Assembly (NCBI RefSeq): GCF_002356295.1
Contig: NZ_AP018042.1
Span: forward strand, 2,016,361-2,080,360
DNA length: 64,000 bases
Source of the DNA: Labilibaculum antarcticum
GTDB taxonomy: Bacteria > Bacteroidota > Bacteroidia > Bacteroidales > Marinifilaceae
Reading direction: 5' to 3'
Of the stretch, positions 26,794 through 35,800 are shown piece after piece. The position numbers and the translations under genes are program-made. Below the pieces are notes generated by a model that was not told the DNA's origin, did no database searches, and saw nothing but the letters and a program-made list of their open reading frames with translations. Within the stretch, counting starts at the first letter, position 1. Every line of letters starts with the position of its first letter.

Positions 26794-28797
26794 ATGAGCC
26801 AGATTTACGAACAACATAGATATATATTACTTATAATCTGCGTCTTACTGATCATCACTCCCATGTCGGGATATTCAGAACTCATCAGCAATCAAAATGT
26901 ATTAACAGCTATTCCCAACAATTCGCAAACAGTTACCATCGATAAAGAGATAATTTGCGAGGGAGAACTTACTCAAATTCATGTAACACCAACTGAAATT
27001 GGGGTAAACTACCAACTCCAATCAGAAGAAACAACTATTGGAATTCCTCAAGCTGGAAATGGTTCTGAGATCCACTTTACCATTACGCCAAGCAAATCAA
27101 CCAACTATCAAATAGTTGCCACCGATGATTCAACTTTAGAAAGCACTACTTTATCGCAAACTACAAGTATTGAAGTGATAAGCGCACCCATCAATGACAT
27201 CGCGGTTAGCATATCCGAAAAGCAAATTTGCATTGGGGAAAATACTACTATTTCTTTAAGCACAAGCGAAACGGGTGTTAGCTACCAGTTGTACGACAAA
27301 ACATCTATGCAAGGAGATTGCATTCAAGGAACCAATTCCGCCATTTCTTTTCCTGAATTCTCTCCTTTTCGCTCTGTACCTTATCACATCGTTGCAACCA
27401 ATAACATTTGCGCTTCGACCTCCACACTTAACCAAACTGCCATGGTTTTAGTTGGTCTCTCACCAGAAGATCATTTACACCCAACCATCGATAAGCACAC
27501 TATTTGTAAAAACGAGGAGGTTGTAATTTCGTTAACACCTACGGATCCAACGGTTAGCTACCAACTATATGATGGAGACACTCCTATTGGTGCACCTTTA
27601 TATGGTAATAGTGAAGACTTGAATTTTGAACCAACCACTCCCATAGCATCAACAACCTACAGAATTGAGGCTCTGGGGAACAAATGTTTAAACCCGGTAG
27701 ATATTAGATATACGGTAAATATTGATGTACACAATCCTCCTCAAACGAATCGTGAACTTCTTGTCGATCGTGAGAAAATTTGCATTGGAGAAGAAGCAAT
27801 CCTGTCTATTAAAAATAGTGAAAATGGCATTTTTTATCAACTACATGATGGAAGTAATTTTCTGGAACCAAACATCATTGGCAATGGAAACACGATTGAT
27901 TTCCCATCCATTGCTCCATTAAAACGTTCACAATATCAGGTTTATGCACATGAAACTGTTTGCATAGATAAAATAAGCTTAAACAACAGTCAACAAATAG
28001 ACATATTTGATATTCAACCTTTATCACTAGAAAATTTCGTTACCCCATCAGAAATTTGCTTAGGAGAACTTGTGGATATTGAACTTCCAACTTCAATTAC
28101 AGGAATTGAATATATTTTACATGATGGAAATGAAGAGATTGGCAGCATAACAAGTTCGGGAAAAGCTGTTGTTTTTGAGAAAATTCTGCCCAGCGAACAA
28201 TCCAGTTACAAAATAACAATTGGCAATTGTGTAGATGAATTTATTGGCTCAAAACCAGAAATTGTGGTTCATAGAAATCCAAAATTACAAATTCTTAGCA
28301 AAGATGCACGATACGGGAATGATGGACAGCTCACAATTAGCACTTCCGATGGAACAGCTCCTTACAAATACATTATTGATCCCGGAGAAACCTATTCAAC
28401 CGAAGCTGAGTTATTGGAATTAAATAATTTAGCGATTGGGACTTACCAAATACTTCTTGTTGATGGAAATTATTGCCGGTCATCGGATGCTGGTCAACTG
28501 GTAGAAATACATCTGGAAGATGGCAAAAAAGTCATTGTAGGTAATGCACTTACACCTAACGGAGATGGGATAAATGACGAATGGCTTATTCAATTCGAGC
28601 CTGATTTAACGGCACCCGAAGTATTTATTTTCAACATTTACGGACAAGAAATTTATCATTCTAAATCTTACCAAAACAATTGGAAAGGAAGTTATAATGG
28701 ATCGGTTTTGGCCAATGGTGCCTACTACTATTTAATTGATTTTGAATCGGAAGCAATAAAACCAATTAGAGGTACATTATCAATTCTTGGCAATTAG
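26794..28797 (+). CDS. Ig-like repeat protein with type IX secretion (type B) C-terminal domain
   Basis: Large secreted surface protein of 667 residues. After a hydrophobic N-terminal segment (YILLIICVLLIITPMSGYS) come five repeats of roughly 90 residues, each with (E/T)ICxGE near its start and a (G/V)xxYQL(Y/H)DG strand (EIICEGEL, KQICIGEN, HTICKNEE, EKICIGEE, SEICLGEL). The C-terminus has the gliding-motility/CHU_C type B sorting domain: LTPNGDGINDEW, FNIYGQEIYHSK, NGAYYYLIDF. By family it is exported through the T9SS. The next gene, 35 bp on, encodes a PorP/SprF-type protein, the usual partner of type B cargo. Confidence 0.9.
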   Translation: MSQIYEQHRYILLIICVLLIITPMSGYSELISNQNVLTAIPNNSQTVTIDKEIICEGELTQIHVTPTEIGVNYQLQSEETTIGIPQAGNGSEIHFTITPSKSTNYQIVATDDSTLESTTLSQTTSIEVISAPINDIAVSISEKQICIGENTTISLSTSETGVSYQLYDKTSMQGDCIQGTNSAISFPEFSPFRSVPYHIVATNNICASTSTLNQTAMVLVGLSPEDHLHPTIDKHTICKNEEVVISLTPTDPTVSYQLYDGDTPIGAPLYGNSEDLNFEPTTPIASTTYRIEALGNKCLNPVDIRYTVNIDVHNPPQTNRELLVDREKICIGEEAILSIKNSENGIFYQLHDGSNFLEPNIIGNGNTIDFPSIAPLKRSQYQVYAHETVCIDKISLNNSQQIDIFDIQPLSLENFVTPSEICLGELVDIELPTSITGIEYILHDGNEEIGSITSSGKAVVFEKILPSEQSSYKITIGNCVDEFIGSKPEIVVHRNPKLQILSKDARYGNDGQLTISTSDGTAPYKYIIDPGETYSTEAELLELNNLAIGTYQILLVDGNYCRSSDAGQLVEIHLEDGKKVIVGNALTPNGDGINDEWLIQFEPDLTAPEVFIFNIYGQEIYHSKSYQNNWKGSYNGSVLANGAYYYLIDFESEAIKPIRGTLSILGN

Positions 28798-28832
28798 TAA
28801 ACGAATATATCCTTGTAAAAAGAAAACTGTTT

Positions 28833-30410
28833 ATGAGAACCCAAGTAAAGCTTATAACACTAATTATTATCCTACTAGCCATTGCTGATTTTTCTGCAAA
28901 AGCTCAACAAGTGCCTTTACTTGATCAGTACTACATCAATCCTGTTGTGTACAATCCTGCAGCTTCAGGAGCAAATGGATTGTTCAATTCCTACCTTATT
29001 CGAAATCAAAAATTCATGGGCTTTGACGGTGGTCAGGTAACCCATGTATTTACAGCTGATGCAGCATTAAAGGATGGTAAATATGGCGTAGGCCTTAATC
29101 TCACCAGCGATGGTGTGGGGATTTTTAATAATACCCAAGCTTTACTCAGCTATGCATATCGCTTAAAATTTGCAGACAATCACAATCTCCGATTTGGTAT
29201 CTCTGCCGGAGTTTCAGATTTCCGAATGGATATGTCTGGAATTGTAGCAAATTCGAATGACCCTTACTTACTAAACAACAACATTAAAAGCACCAAGTTT
29301 ATTGCTAATTTGGGTGTTTACTACAGCTACAATAAACTACTACTTGGAATCACTGTTCCTCAACTACTCAACAATTCCATATCAGAATCAACAGACGAAA
29401 AACAAAGCTCGTACAAATTAAACAGACAGTTACTGATAACAGGCGGATATAAATTCCCGCTTAAAGCGGTTAAAAACCTTAGCATATCTCCATTCCTGCT
29501 GCTTAGATACGCCAATAACACGCCAATTCAATACGATGTTAATGTTATTGCTGATTTAAAAAATAAAGGCTGGTTTGCTGTCAACTATCGTGATGAATTC
29601 TCGGTAGGTCTTAACTTGGGCGTAAGAGTTCTTAAAAATTTCACGATTGGATATTCTTATGATATTGGCATTCAAAATTCTGGCAGATACTCATCCAACA
29701 ATCATGAATTCTTACTTGGATACAACCTGCCCTTATCTTCAGACAAAAAACCCAATCGGATTCTAAACAATGATAGCAATATATTAAAAACCTTACTGGC
29801 CGAGAAATACAGAAAGATTGATTATTTAAGAAAGGCATTGGAAGAAATGGAAAAGAGGGACAAACAGTTAGACCAAGACAGAGATGGAGTGGCTGACGAT
29901 ATTGATCAATGTCCTAATACTCCTTCCTACTACATTGTTGATGAAACTGGTTGCCCAGTAGATTCTGACGAAGATGGAATCGTGGACAGTGAAGATCTTT
30001 GTCCGGAAATACCAGGAAGTTTTGAAAACAAAGGATGCCCGGAACAAAAAGAGGAGAAAATTGAAATGGAGACACATTTGGAAAATATATATTTCTCCTT
30101 TAGTAATTTTACAATTACCCAATATTCAAGAAAAAAACTTGCTGTACTAATTACCATCCTGCAAAAGAACAAGCACTACACACTTAAAATGCATGGACAT
30201 ACCGATGATATTGGTTCCAATAGATCAAATGTAGAATTGGCCTACAAACGCCTTTTAACAGTCAAGAACTATTTGGTACTAAACGGTATTCCCGACAATC
30301 AAATAATCGTGGTTCCTCATGGTGAAAGTTTACCAATTGTGGCAAATACCGACAGCAAGAGTCGTGCAAATAACCGAAGAGTTTCTTTTGAAATATTCAA
30401 TTATCAATAA
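28833..30410 (+). CDS. PorP/SprF-type outer membrane protein fused to TSP3 repeats and OmpA domain
   Basis: 525 residues. Signal peptide ending ADFSAKAQQ; then a PorP/SprF barrel (about 25-305) starting VPLLDQYYINPVVYNPAASG with KDGKYGVGLNLTSDGVGIF, the family hallmark. A coiled segment (KYRKIDYLRKALEEMEKRD) leads into two thrombospondin type 3 Ca-binding repeats (DQDRDGVADDIDQCPNTP and DSDEDGIVDSEDLCPEIPG), then an OmpA-like peptidoglycan-binding domain (GHTDDIGSNRSNVELAYKR, ANNRRVSFEI). So a T9SS-associated barrel and a peptidoglycan anchor are in one chain. Placed directly after its probable cargo gene; terminator follows. Confidence 0.9.
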   Translation: MRTQVKLITLIIILLAIADFSAKAQQVPLLDQYYINPVVYNPAASGANGLFNSYLIRNQKFMGFDGGQVTHVFTADAALKDGKYGVGLNLTSDGVGIFNNTQALLSYAYRLKFADNHNLRFGISAGVSDFRMDMSGIVANSNDPYLLNNNIKSTKFIANLGVYYSYNKLLLGITVPQLLNNSISESTDEKQSSYKLNRQLLITGGYKFPLKAVKNLSISPFLLLRYANNTPIQYDVNVIADLKNKGWFAVNYRDEFSVGLNLGVRVLKNFTIGYSYDIGIQNSGRYSSNNHEFLLGYNLPLSSDKKPNRILNNDSNILKTLLAEKYRKIDYLRKALEEMEKRDKQLDQDRDGVADDIDQCPNTPSYYIVDETGCPVDSDEDGIVDSEDLCPEIPGSFENKGCPEQKEEKIEMETHLENIYFSFSNFTITQYSRKKLAVLITILQKNKHYTLKMHGHTDDIGSNRSNVELAYKRLLTVKNYLVLNGIPDNQIIVVPHGESLPIVANTDSKSRANNRRVSFEIFNYQ

Positions 30411-30431
30411 CACGATACTTTACACCACAAT

Positions 30432-30467
30432 AAAAGCCCTGTTATTTTACATCAACAGGGCTTTCTT
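30432..30467 (+). terminator. rho-independent terminator of the Ig/PorP-OmpA pair
   Basis: AAAAGCCCTGTT / AACAGGGCTTT around a 10-nt loop, T-rich behind; also usable by the convergent gene at 30488. Confidence 0.85.
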
Positions 30468-30487
30468 ATATATTGTATTGAAAATTT

Positions 30488-30934
30488 CTACTTGAAGAGA
30501 AACACTTTTATTTCCTGAGAACCTGGTCGTCCTATGATATTTTTAAGATAATCATGAGCCTCATTTAAATTTCCGCCTTTCTGTATGTATCCTTTTCCCA
30601 TTGGCATACATACTCCCCATGCTCCACTCGGACTACAATCCTCAAAATCGGTAACCTTAACAAGTGTATGAACACCTACAGTGATAATGCATGTTGAATA
30701 ATTTTTAGCCTCAGCCAGAACTTCAGCAACATTCTCCTTAGTTAGATCAATTGCCTTATCAGCCTTCTTAGAAGCCAGCTTATTAATTGAGAAAATTGGT
30801 TGCCTTACATCAACATCACCAGTATCCAATTGAATGGTTCCTTTTAGAAATTCTTTTAGCACTTCAACTTTGGTATTCTGAGCGCTTAAAGCAAAGCCAA
30901 ACAAGACAAAAAATATAAAAATAGATTTCTTCAT
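30488..30934 (-). CDS. small secreted protein of unknown function
   Basis: 148 residues with signal peptide MKKSIFIFFVLFGFALSAQ. The mature part has three Cys (one in NYSTCIITVGVHTLVKV, two in DCSPSGAWGVCMPMGKGYIQK) and a Gly/Met-rich loop; no family recognised. It has the best promoter in the window (TTTG, 19 bp, TAAATTTG) directly upstream, so it is very probably expressed. Confidence 0.7.
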   Translation of the reverse strand: MKKSIFIFFVLFGFALSAQNTKVEVLKEFLKGTIQLDTGDVDVRQPIFSINKLASKKADKAIDLTKENVAEVLAEAKNYSTCIITVGVHTLVKVTDFEDCSPSGAWGVCMPMGKGYIQKGGNLNEAHDYLKNIIGRPGSQEIKVFLFK

Positions 30935-30946
30935 GGTCTAATTTTT

Positions 30947-30977
30947 CAAATTTAATTTGATGAAATTTACTTACAAA
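30947..30977 (-). promoter_or_regulatory. Bacteroidota-type promoter of the small secreted protein gene
   Basis: Minus strand: TTTG (30974-30977), 19 bp, TAAATTTG (30947-30954), exactly the -33/-7 layout. The ATG is 12 bp downstream. Confidence 0.65.
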
Positions 30978-31103
30978 TCTACTAAATATGTATACTATTC
31001 CCATAATAACAGATTAATAAAACTTAATCTGTTTAGTATCAAAATGCCAAATGCCATCAAATTAAATAGGTACACAAAAACTATAACACACTATTTAAAA
31101 TGA

Positions 31104-31133
31104 AAAAAGTCTGGGCATCACACCAGACTTTTT
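31104..31133. terminator. terminator-like hairpin
   Basis: AAAAAGTCTGG-GCATCACA-CCAGACTTTTT, perfect 11-bp arms, A-run left and T-run right. No plus-strand gene ends just before it. Confidence 0.65.
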
Positions 31134-31500
31134 CACTAACCACTAATTACTAACCTAAATCTTTAATCTATGAAAAAACTACTTACTAGCTTTATTCTCT
31201 TTAAAGATAAAAAAAAGAAGTGTTAAGAGCTTGAAAAAGAAGTTAAAGAAGCTTAAAAAGCTCTTGCGCAATTTGTCTGGTAAGACGAACGGTGGGTAAA
31301 AAAAAAGAAACCCGGTGTTCGGCCGGGTATCGATTTATCTAAAATCCTAAATCTAATCTACTAATCTATGAAAATTTAATCTTTACTCTCTACAAACAAA
31401 TATAATTCAAAATGAAGTTAACAGATTGGAACAAGTGTTAAAGAATACTAAAAGTAAAATCCGTAAAAAAAAGATGGATCACCTATTCACCTTTATAATT
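31134..31500. other. two hairpin + ATCTATGAAAA leader-like modules with an 18-residue micro-ORF
   Basis: Module 1: the hairpin at 31104, then CCTAAATCTTTAATCTATGAAAA, where the ATG at 31170 opens MKKLLTSFILFKDKKKKC and stops at 31226. Module 2: hairpin ACCCGG-TGTTCGG-CCGGGT (31310-31328), then CCTAAATCTAATC and CTAATCTATGAAAA, where the ATG at 31368 stops after three codons. Between them lies a Lys-codon-rich, A-rich stretch with AAGAGCTT / AAGCTCTT arms (31225-31265). No plus-strand gene follows before 32813. Function unknown. Confidence 0.4.
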
Positions 31501-32616
31501 CTAAAATGGATACATAGGAACTCCATCTAAAGGATTTTGAGGGTATTTCAGACAAAGTTCAACTAACACATCTTCATGTGTTACACCAACGTTCATTACC
31601 GTGTCATTTCCGCCATAATAAATAAATATTGTACCATCCTCATTACGATGGGCACCACAACAAAATACGACATTAGGAACATGTACATACTCTTCTTCTT
31701 TCGTTTTACAGTCAGCTTTAGTGGGGAAAAGAATCGGAATATTGGACACCTGAACTTTTTCCGGATTTTTCAGATCATGAAGAGCAACACCCAAAGTATA
31801 GGGATTACCATCCATGGTACCTCGCACCCCATGAAAAATATTAATCCATCCATATTTTGTTTTAATGGGAGTTGCACCCGGTCCTATTTTGCTCCCAAAT
31901 GTACTTGGCCCTCCAGCCTGTCTCATTATTGGCTCCTTTGTTAGAATCCAATTATTACTGAACAGATCTTTATTGCACCCAATTTGAATCTCTTTAAAAA
32001 CACCGCCAGTATGATCTTCAGTATGATCATTCGGACGAAAAAGAGCATAATACTGGTCATTAATTTTCTCAGGAAAAATTACGACATTCCGCATATCCAC
32101 ATCCATTAACGGACCATGCCTTACAAATGATTTAAAATCCTGAGTTGTAATCAACGAAACCCGAACCTTATCTTTTTCCATTGCGTGATAGGCGCTATAC
32201 GTAATAAAATAAGTGTCTCCGATACAAGAAATCCTTGGATCCTCTGCTCCTCCGCCTTCATTTTCAATCAAGTTATTCTTATTTGTTCCTTCAGCAAATA
32301 CATCCTTATCGTTACAGGGTTTTATACTTGGTTCAGGATCAATCGCCCAATTGTTTATTCCATTGCGACTGCGAGCAGTACCAATCACCGAAATTCCATT
32401 TCGAAGGTGTGATCGAAACAACATAATCACCTCATCGTTATAGAATGTAATGCCTGCATTGTGTACCGTGATAACCTGGTATTTTGGATCTTTCCAAACA
32501 CGATTAACATCGTCACAGCTAATAATTGGGTTGCCAGGATATCTGGAAACGGGTTTGTTTAAATCAACTTCCGTTTCCCAGTCAATAATGTGTAAATTCC
32601 TCTTGCAAATTTCCAT
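31501..32616 (-). CDS. glycoside hydrolase family 130 (mannosyl phosphorylase/hydrolase family), enzyme 1
   Basis: 371-residue five-bladed propeller enzyme without signal peptide, so cytoplasmic. GH130 features: RYPGNPIIS at the N-terminus, HNAGITFYNDEVIMLFR, the catalytic segment GGGAEDPRISCI (general acid Asp in EDPR), PNDHTED, SKIGPGATPIKTKYGWINIFHG and VPNVVFCCGA. GH130 enzymes split beta-mannosides, most by phosphorolysis to mannose-1-phosphate. It lies divergent to the hybrid regulator gene and away from the second GH130 at 47580. The linkage acted on is not decidable here. Confidence 0.92.
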   Translation of the reverse strand: MEICKRNLHIIDWETEVDLNKPVSRYPGNPIISCDDVNRVWKDPKYQVITVHNAGITFYNDEVIMLFRSHLRNGISVIGTARSRNGINNWAIDPEPSIKPCNDKDVFAEGTNKNNLIENEGGGAEDPRISCIGDTYFITYSAYHAMEKDKVRVSLITTQDFKSFVRHGPLMDVDMRNVVIFPEKINDQYYALFRPNDHTEDHTGGVFKEIQIGCNKDLFSNNWILTKEPIMRQAGGPSTFGSKIGPGATPIKTKYGWINIFHGVRGTMDGNPYTLGVALHDLKNPEKVQVSNIPILFPTKADCKTKEEEYVHVPNVVFCCGAHRNEDGTIFIYYGGNDTVMNVGVTHEDVLVELCLKYPQNPLDGVPMYPF

Positions 32617-32686
32617 AAGTCTATCTTTTTTAATGGCTCAATCCATATTTATTGTCCTACAAATAAAATCCTAATAGCTCACTCGC

Positions 32687-32717
32687 AAGTATACACTACT
32701 ACCATATCTGTATACTT
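32687..32717. promoter_or_regulatory. inverted repeat AAGTATAC...GTATACTT between GH130 and hybrid regulator genes
   Basis: Perfect 8-bp arms at 32687-32694 and 32710-32717, centre spacing 23 bp, in the 196-bp divergent promoter region. It looks like a dimer-binding operator; which protein binds it is unknown. Confidence 0.4.
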
Positions 32718-32812
32718 TACTCCCTAATTTAGTGAAAAAGAGTATAACCTCTAAAATAGAATGACTTCACCTTGTCAGCCTATCGGTAATTTATTACTTT
32801 TCCTAAAAAAAC

Positions 32813-35800
32813 ATGCTAAGGGTTTTTACTTGGGGATTAATACTGATTCTATTTCTTACTGGTTTTAAAGCCAGCAACTGGAGGCACAATCAAATAGGAA
32901 GTATTGAAGGACTATCCAATAGTGCCGTAACTTCATCTTATCTGGATTCGAAAGGATACATGTGGTTTGGAACATGGGATGGATTAAATCGATTCGATGG
33001 AAGCAATATAAAAGTATTCAAACCCAATACCTTTCGCAAAAATACAATCAACAACAATATCATCAGAAGTATTCTCGAAGATCGATTCAATAATTTATGG
33101 ATCGTTACTGAAGCCGGCCTCAACACCTATGATTACGTGCAAAATACGTTTACTTCCTATCTTGATAATATTGATTGTATAGAATATCGGGAAGAAAGCT
33201 ATCGGGCCAGTCTCGATGCCGACTCGGTGATTTGGTGCAGTAAATACAATTATGGCATCTGTAAATTTGACTACGAGAAGAAACAATTCTCTGCCCCCAT
33301 TCAAATTTCTAATCAGGAAGATATTACCAAAAAAACAGTTGGTTTTGCATTTACATCCAATGAACAACTATGGTGCTTATCAGAAGAAGGAAATGCCTAT
33401 GAATTGGAACACAGAGACACATGGGAAATCACAAAAACAATTCATTTAAGCAGTAAATACCAATTCGATTCTGATAAAAACTGGTTTTACAGCTACCACA
33501 ACAAACTCTTTCTTTTTGTGAGCTTAAACAACGGAGGACTTCTATCTATTAATCTAGAAGACGGAACAATTCAAGAAATTAAGTCACATCTCACTCCCTT
33601 TGCTGTCACCTCTCTATCGACAAGCTTAAGTGGTGAATTTTTATGGGGTGGTACCGATGAAGGCAAAGTATTCAAATTGGATCTGGCCGAACAAAGCCAT
33701 ATATCACCATTGGAAATATCTGAAAACAAAAAAGTTAAGATTTGGTCGATTACTCAAACGAAACCAGATCTATTGTGGATTGGTACCGACGGAGATGGAG
33801 TTCACAAATATATCACAGAGGGAAATTTCTTTGAATCGATAAAAAAAGGGAACCTTTCGGAAGGTAAATTAAACCATAGTATTGTTAGAGCTACACATGA
33901 AGATGAAAGCGGAAATTTATGGGTTGGAACCCGGGGAAATGGATTAAATTTTATTCCAGTAACTGAAGCTCCTACAAAAGTTTTCGATACCCAAAACGGA
34001 CTTTCGAACAATGCCGTGTTGTCCTTAGGCAATGATTCTTACAAAAATATCTGGATTGGTGTTGATGGTGAAGGAATTGACATGTTTGAATCCAAAACTG
34101 GAAAGATTTTACACTTTCCAGATGATTTTAAAAATACGTCAGGCATTAAATTAGGATCTGTTTATTCCATTTGCCTGGATACCTTTAACGATTTATGGAT
34201 AGGCACGAGTGGTTATGGTTTGTTTCGTTTGAATATTGAACGAAAAAAGGATGGAAAATACCAAGTATCCAATTTTAGTCACTATAAAAGTAATCCTCTC
34301 AATAAAAACGGACTAAACAGCAATATAATCTATTCCATAGTAGAGGGAGAACCCAATATCCTTTGGATTGGTACTCGTGGTGGTGGCCTTTACCGCTTAA
34401 ATACAATTTCAGAAAAATTCGAGGCTTTCAGAAGCAGCTCAAATAATCTTAAATCCTTAATAAACGACGATGTTTTAAGCCTGTGCAAATCGAATAATGA
34501 GACCCTGTGGATTGGCACCAGCGGAGGACTTGACAGATTAAACCTATCCACTTTTCCTTATCAGTTTACTCACTACACAGAACAAAATGGATTGCCAAAC
34601 AATACAATCCACGCGATTCAAACAGATCAAAACGATAATATTTGGGTAAGCACAAATAATGGATTGACAAAACTAGACTACAAGGGCAATCAAATACGCA
34701 GCTATTTTTATTCAGATGGATTGCAAAGCAATGAATTTACTGATGGGGCATCGTGTTTTGGCACATTAACAGGGAAATTATATTTTGGTGGTGTAAACGG
34801 CCTTACTTATTTTGATCCGAATAAAGTTACGGATACAGAATATTTCCCAAGGCTCGCCATTACAAGGTTTTCTGTATTTAATGAAACGCAGAAAGAGAAG
34901 AATCCTATTCCCTTCTACATCGACATGTCGGATTCATTACACTTAAACTACAACCAAAACTTTTTTAAATTTGAATTTACCACACTAAACTTCCATAACA
35001 AACAAAAGTGCATGTATGCCTTTAAGCTGGAAAATTTCAATAATGATTATACCTTAATTAAAAAAGAAGGTGAAGCAACTTACACCAATGTTCCACCTGG
35101 AGATTATATATTCAAAGTTAAATGTACAAATGAAGATGCTATTTGGAACCCAGAGACCCGTGAAATAAAACTGACAATTCATCCTCCTTTCTGGAAAACA
35201 ACATGGGCCTATTTTTCCTATGTCATCATTACATTTATGGCTATATTTTTATTCATCTTTTTTCTTCTTCGCAGAACAAAAATGAGGAATAAATTAGCAA
35301 TTGAGAGGTTGGAAATTCAAAAAACCAAAGAAATAAACAATTACAAATTTCAATTCTTTACTAATATTGCTCATGAATTTAGAACTCCCCTTACCTTAAT
35401 TATGGCACCTGCAGCTCAACTTATGGATCTGCACCCAAACGACAAAGAAATTTCTCCTTACGTAAAATCCATTTACAACAACTCAACTCGTTTATTGCAT
35501 CTTATTCGTGAATTGATCGATTTTAGGAAAGTGGAAACCGGCCATTTTAAATTGCGAGTTCAAAATTACGACCTTACTGATTTCACAAGAACAATTACTG
35601 AGGCATTTACTCAATATGCTCTCGAAAAAGAAATTCAGTTAAAATTGATCGACAACTCAAAAGATATCATTGGCTGGTTCGATAATAATATTCTGGAAAA
35701 GATATTACTGAACCTTATTTCAAACGCATTAAAATATACACCACAAAAAGGAAGTGTTAGTATCGAATTAATACATCAACAAAAAAATGCAATCATAAAA

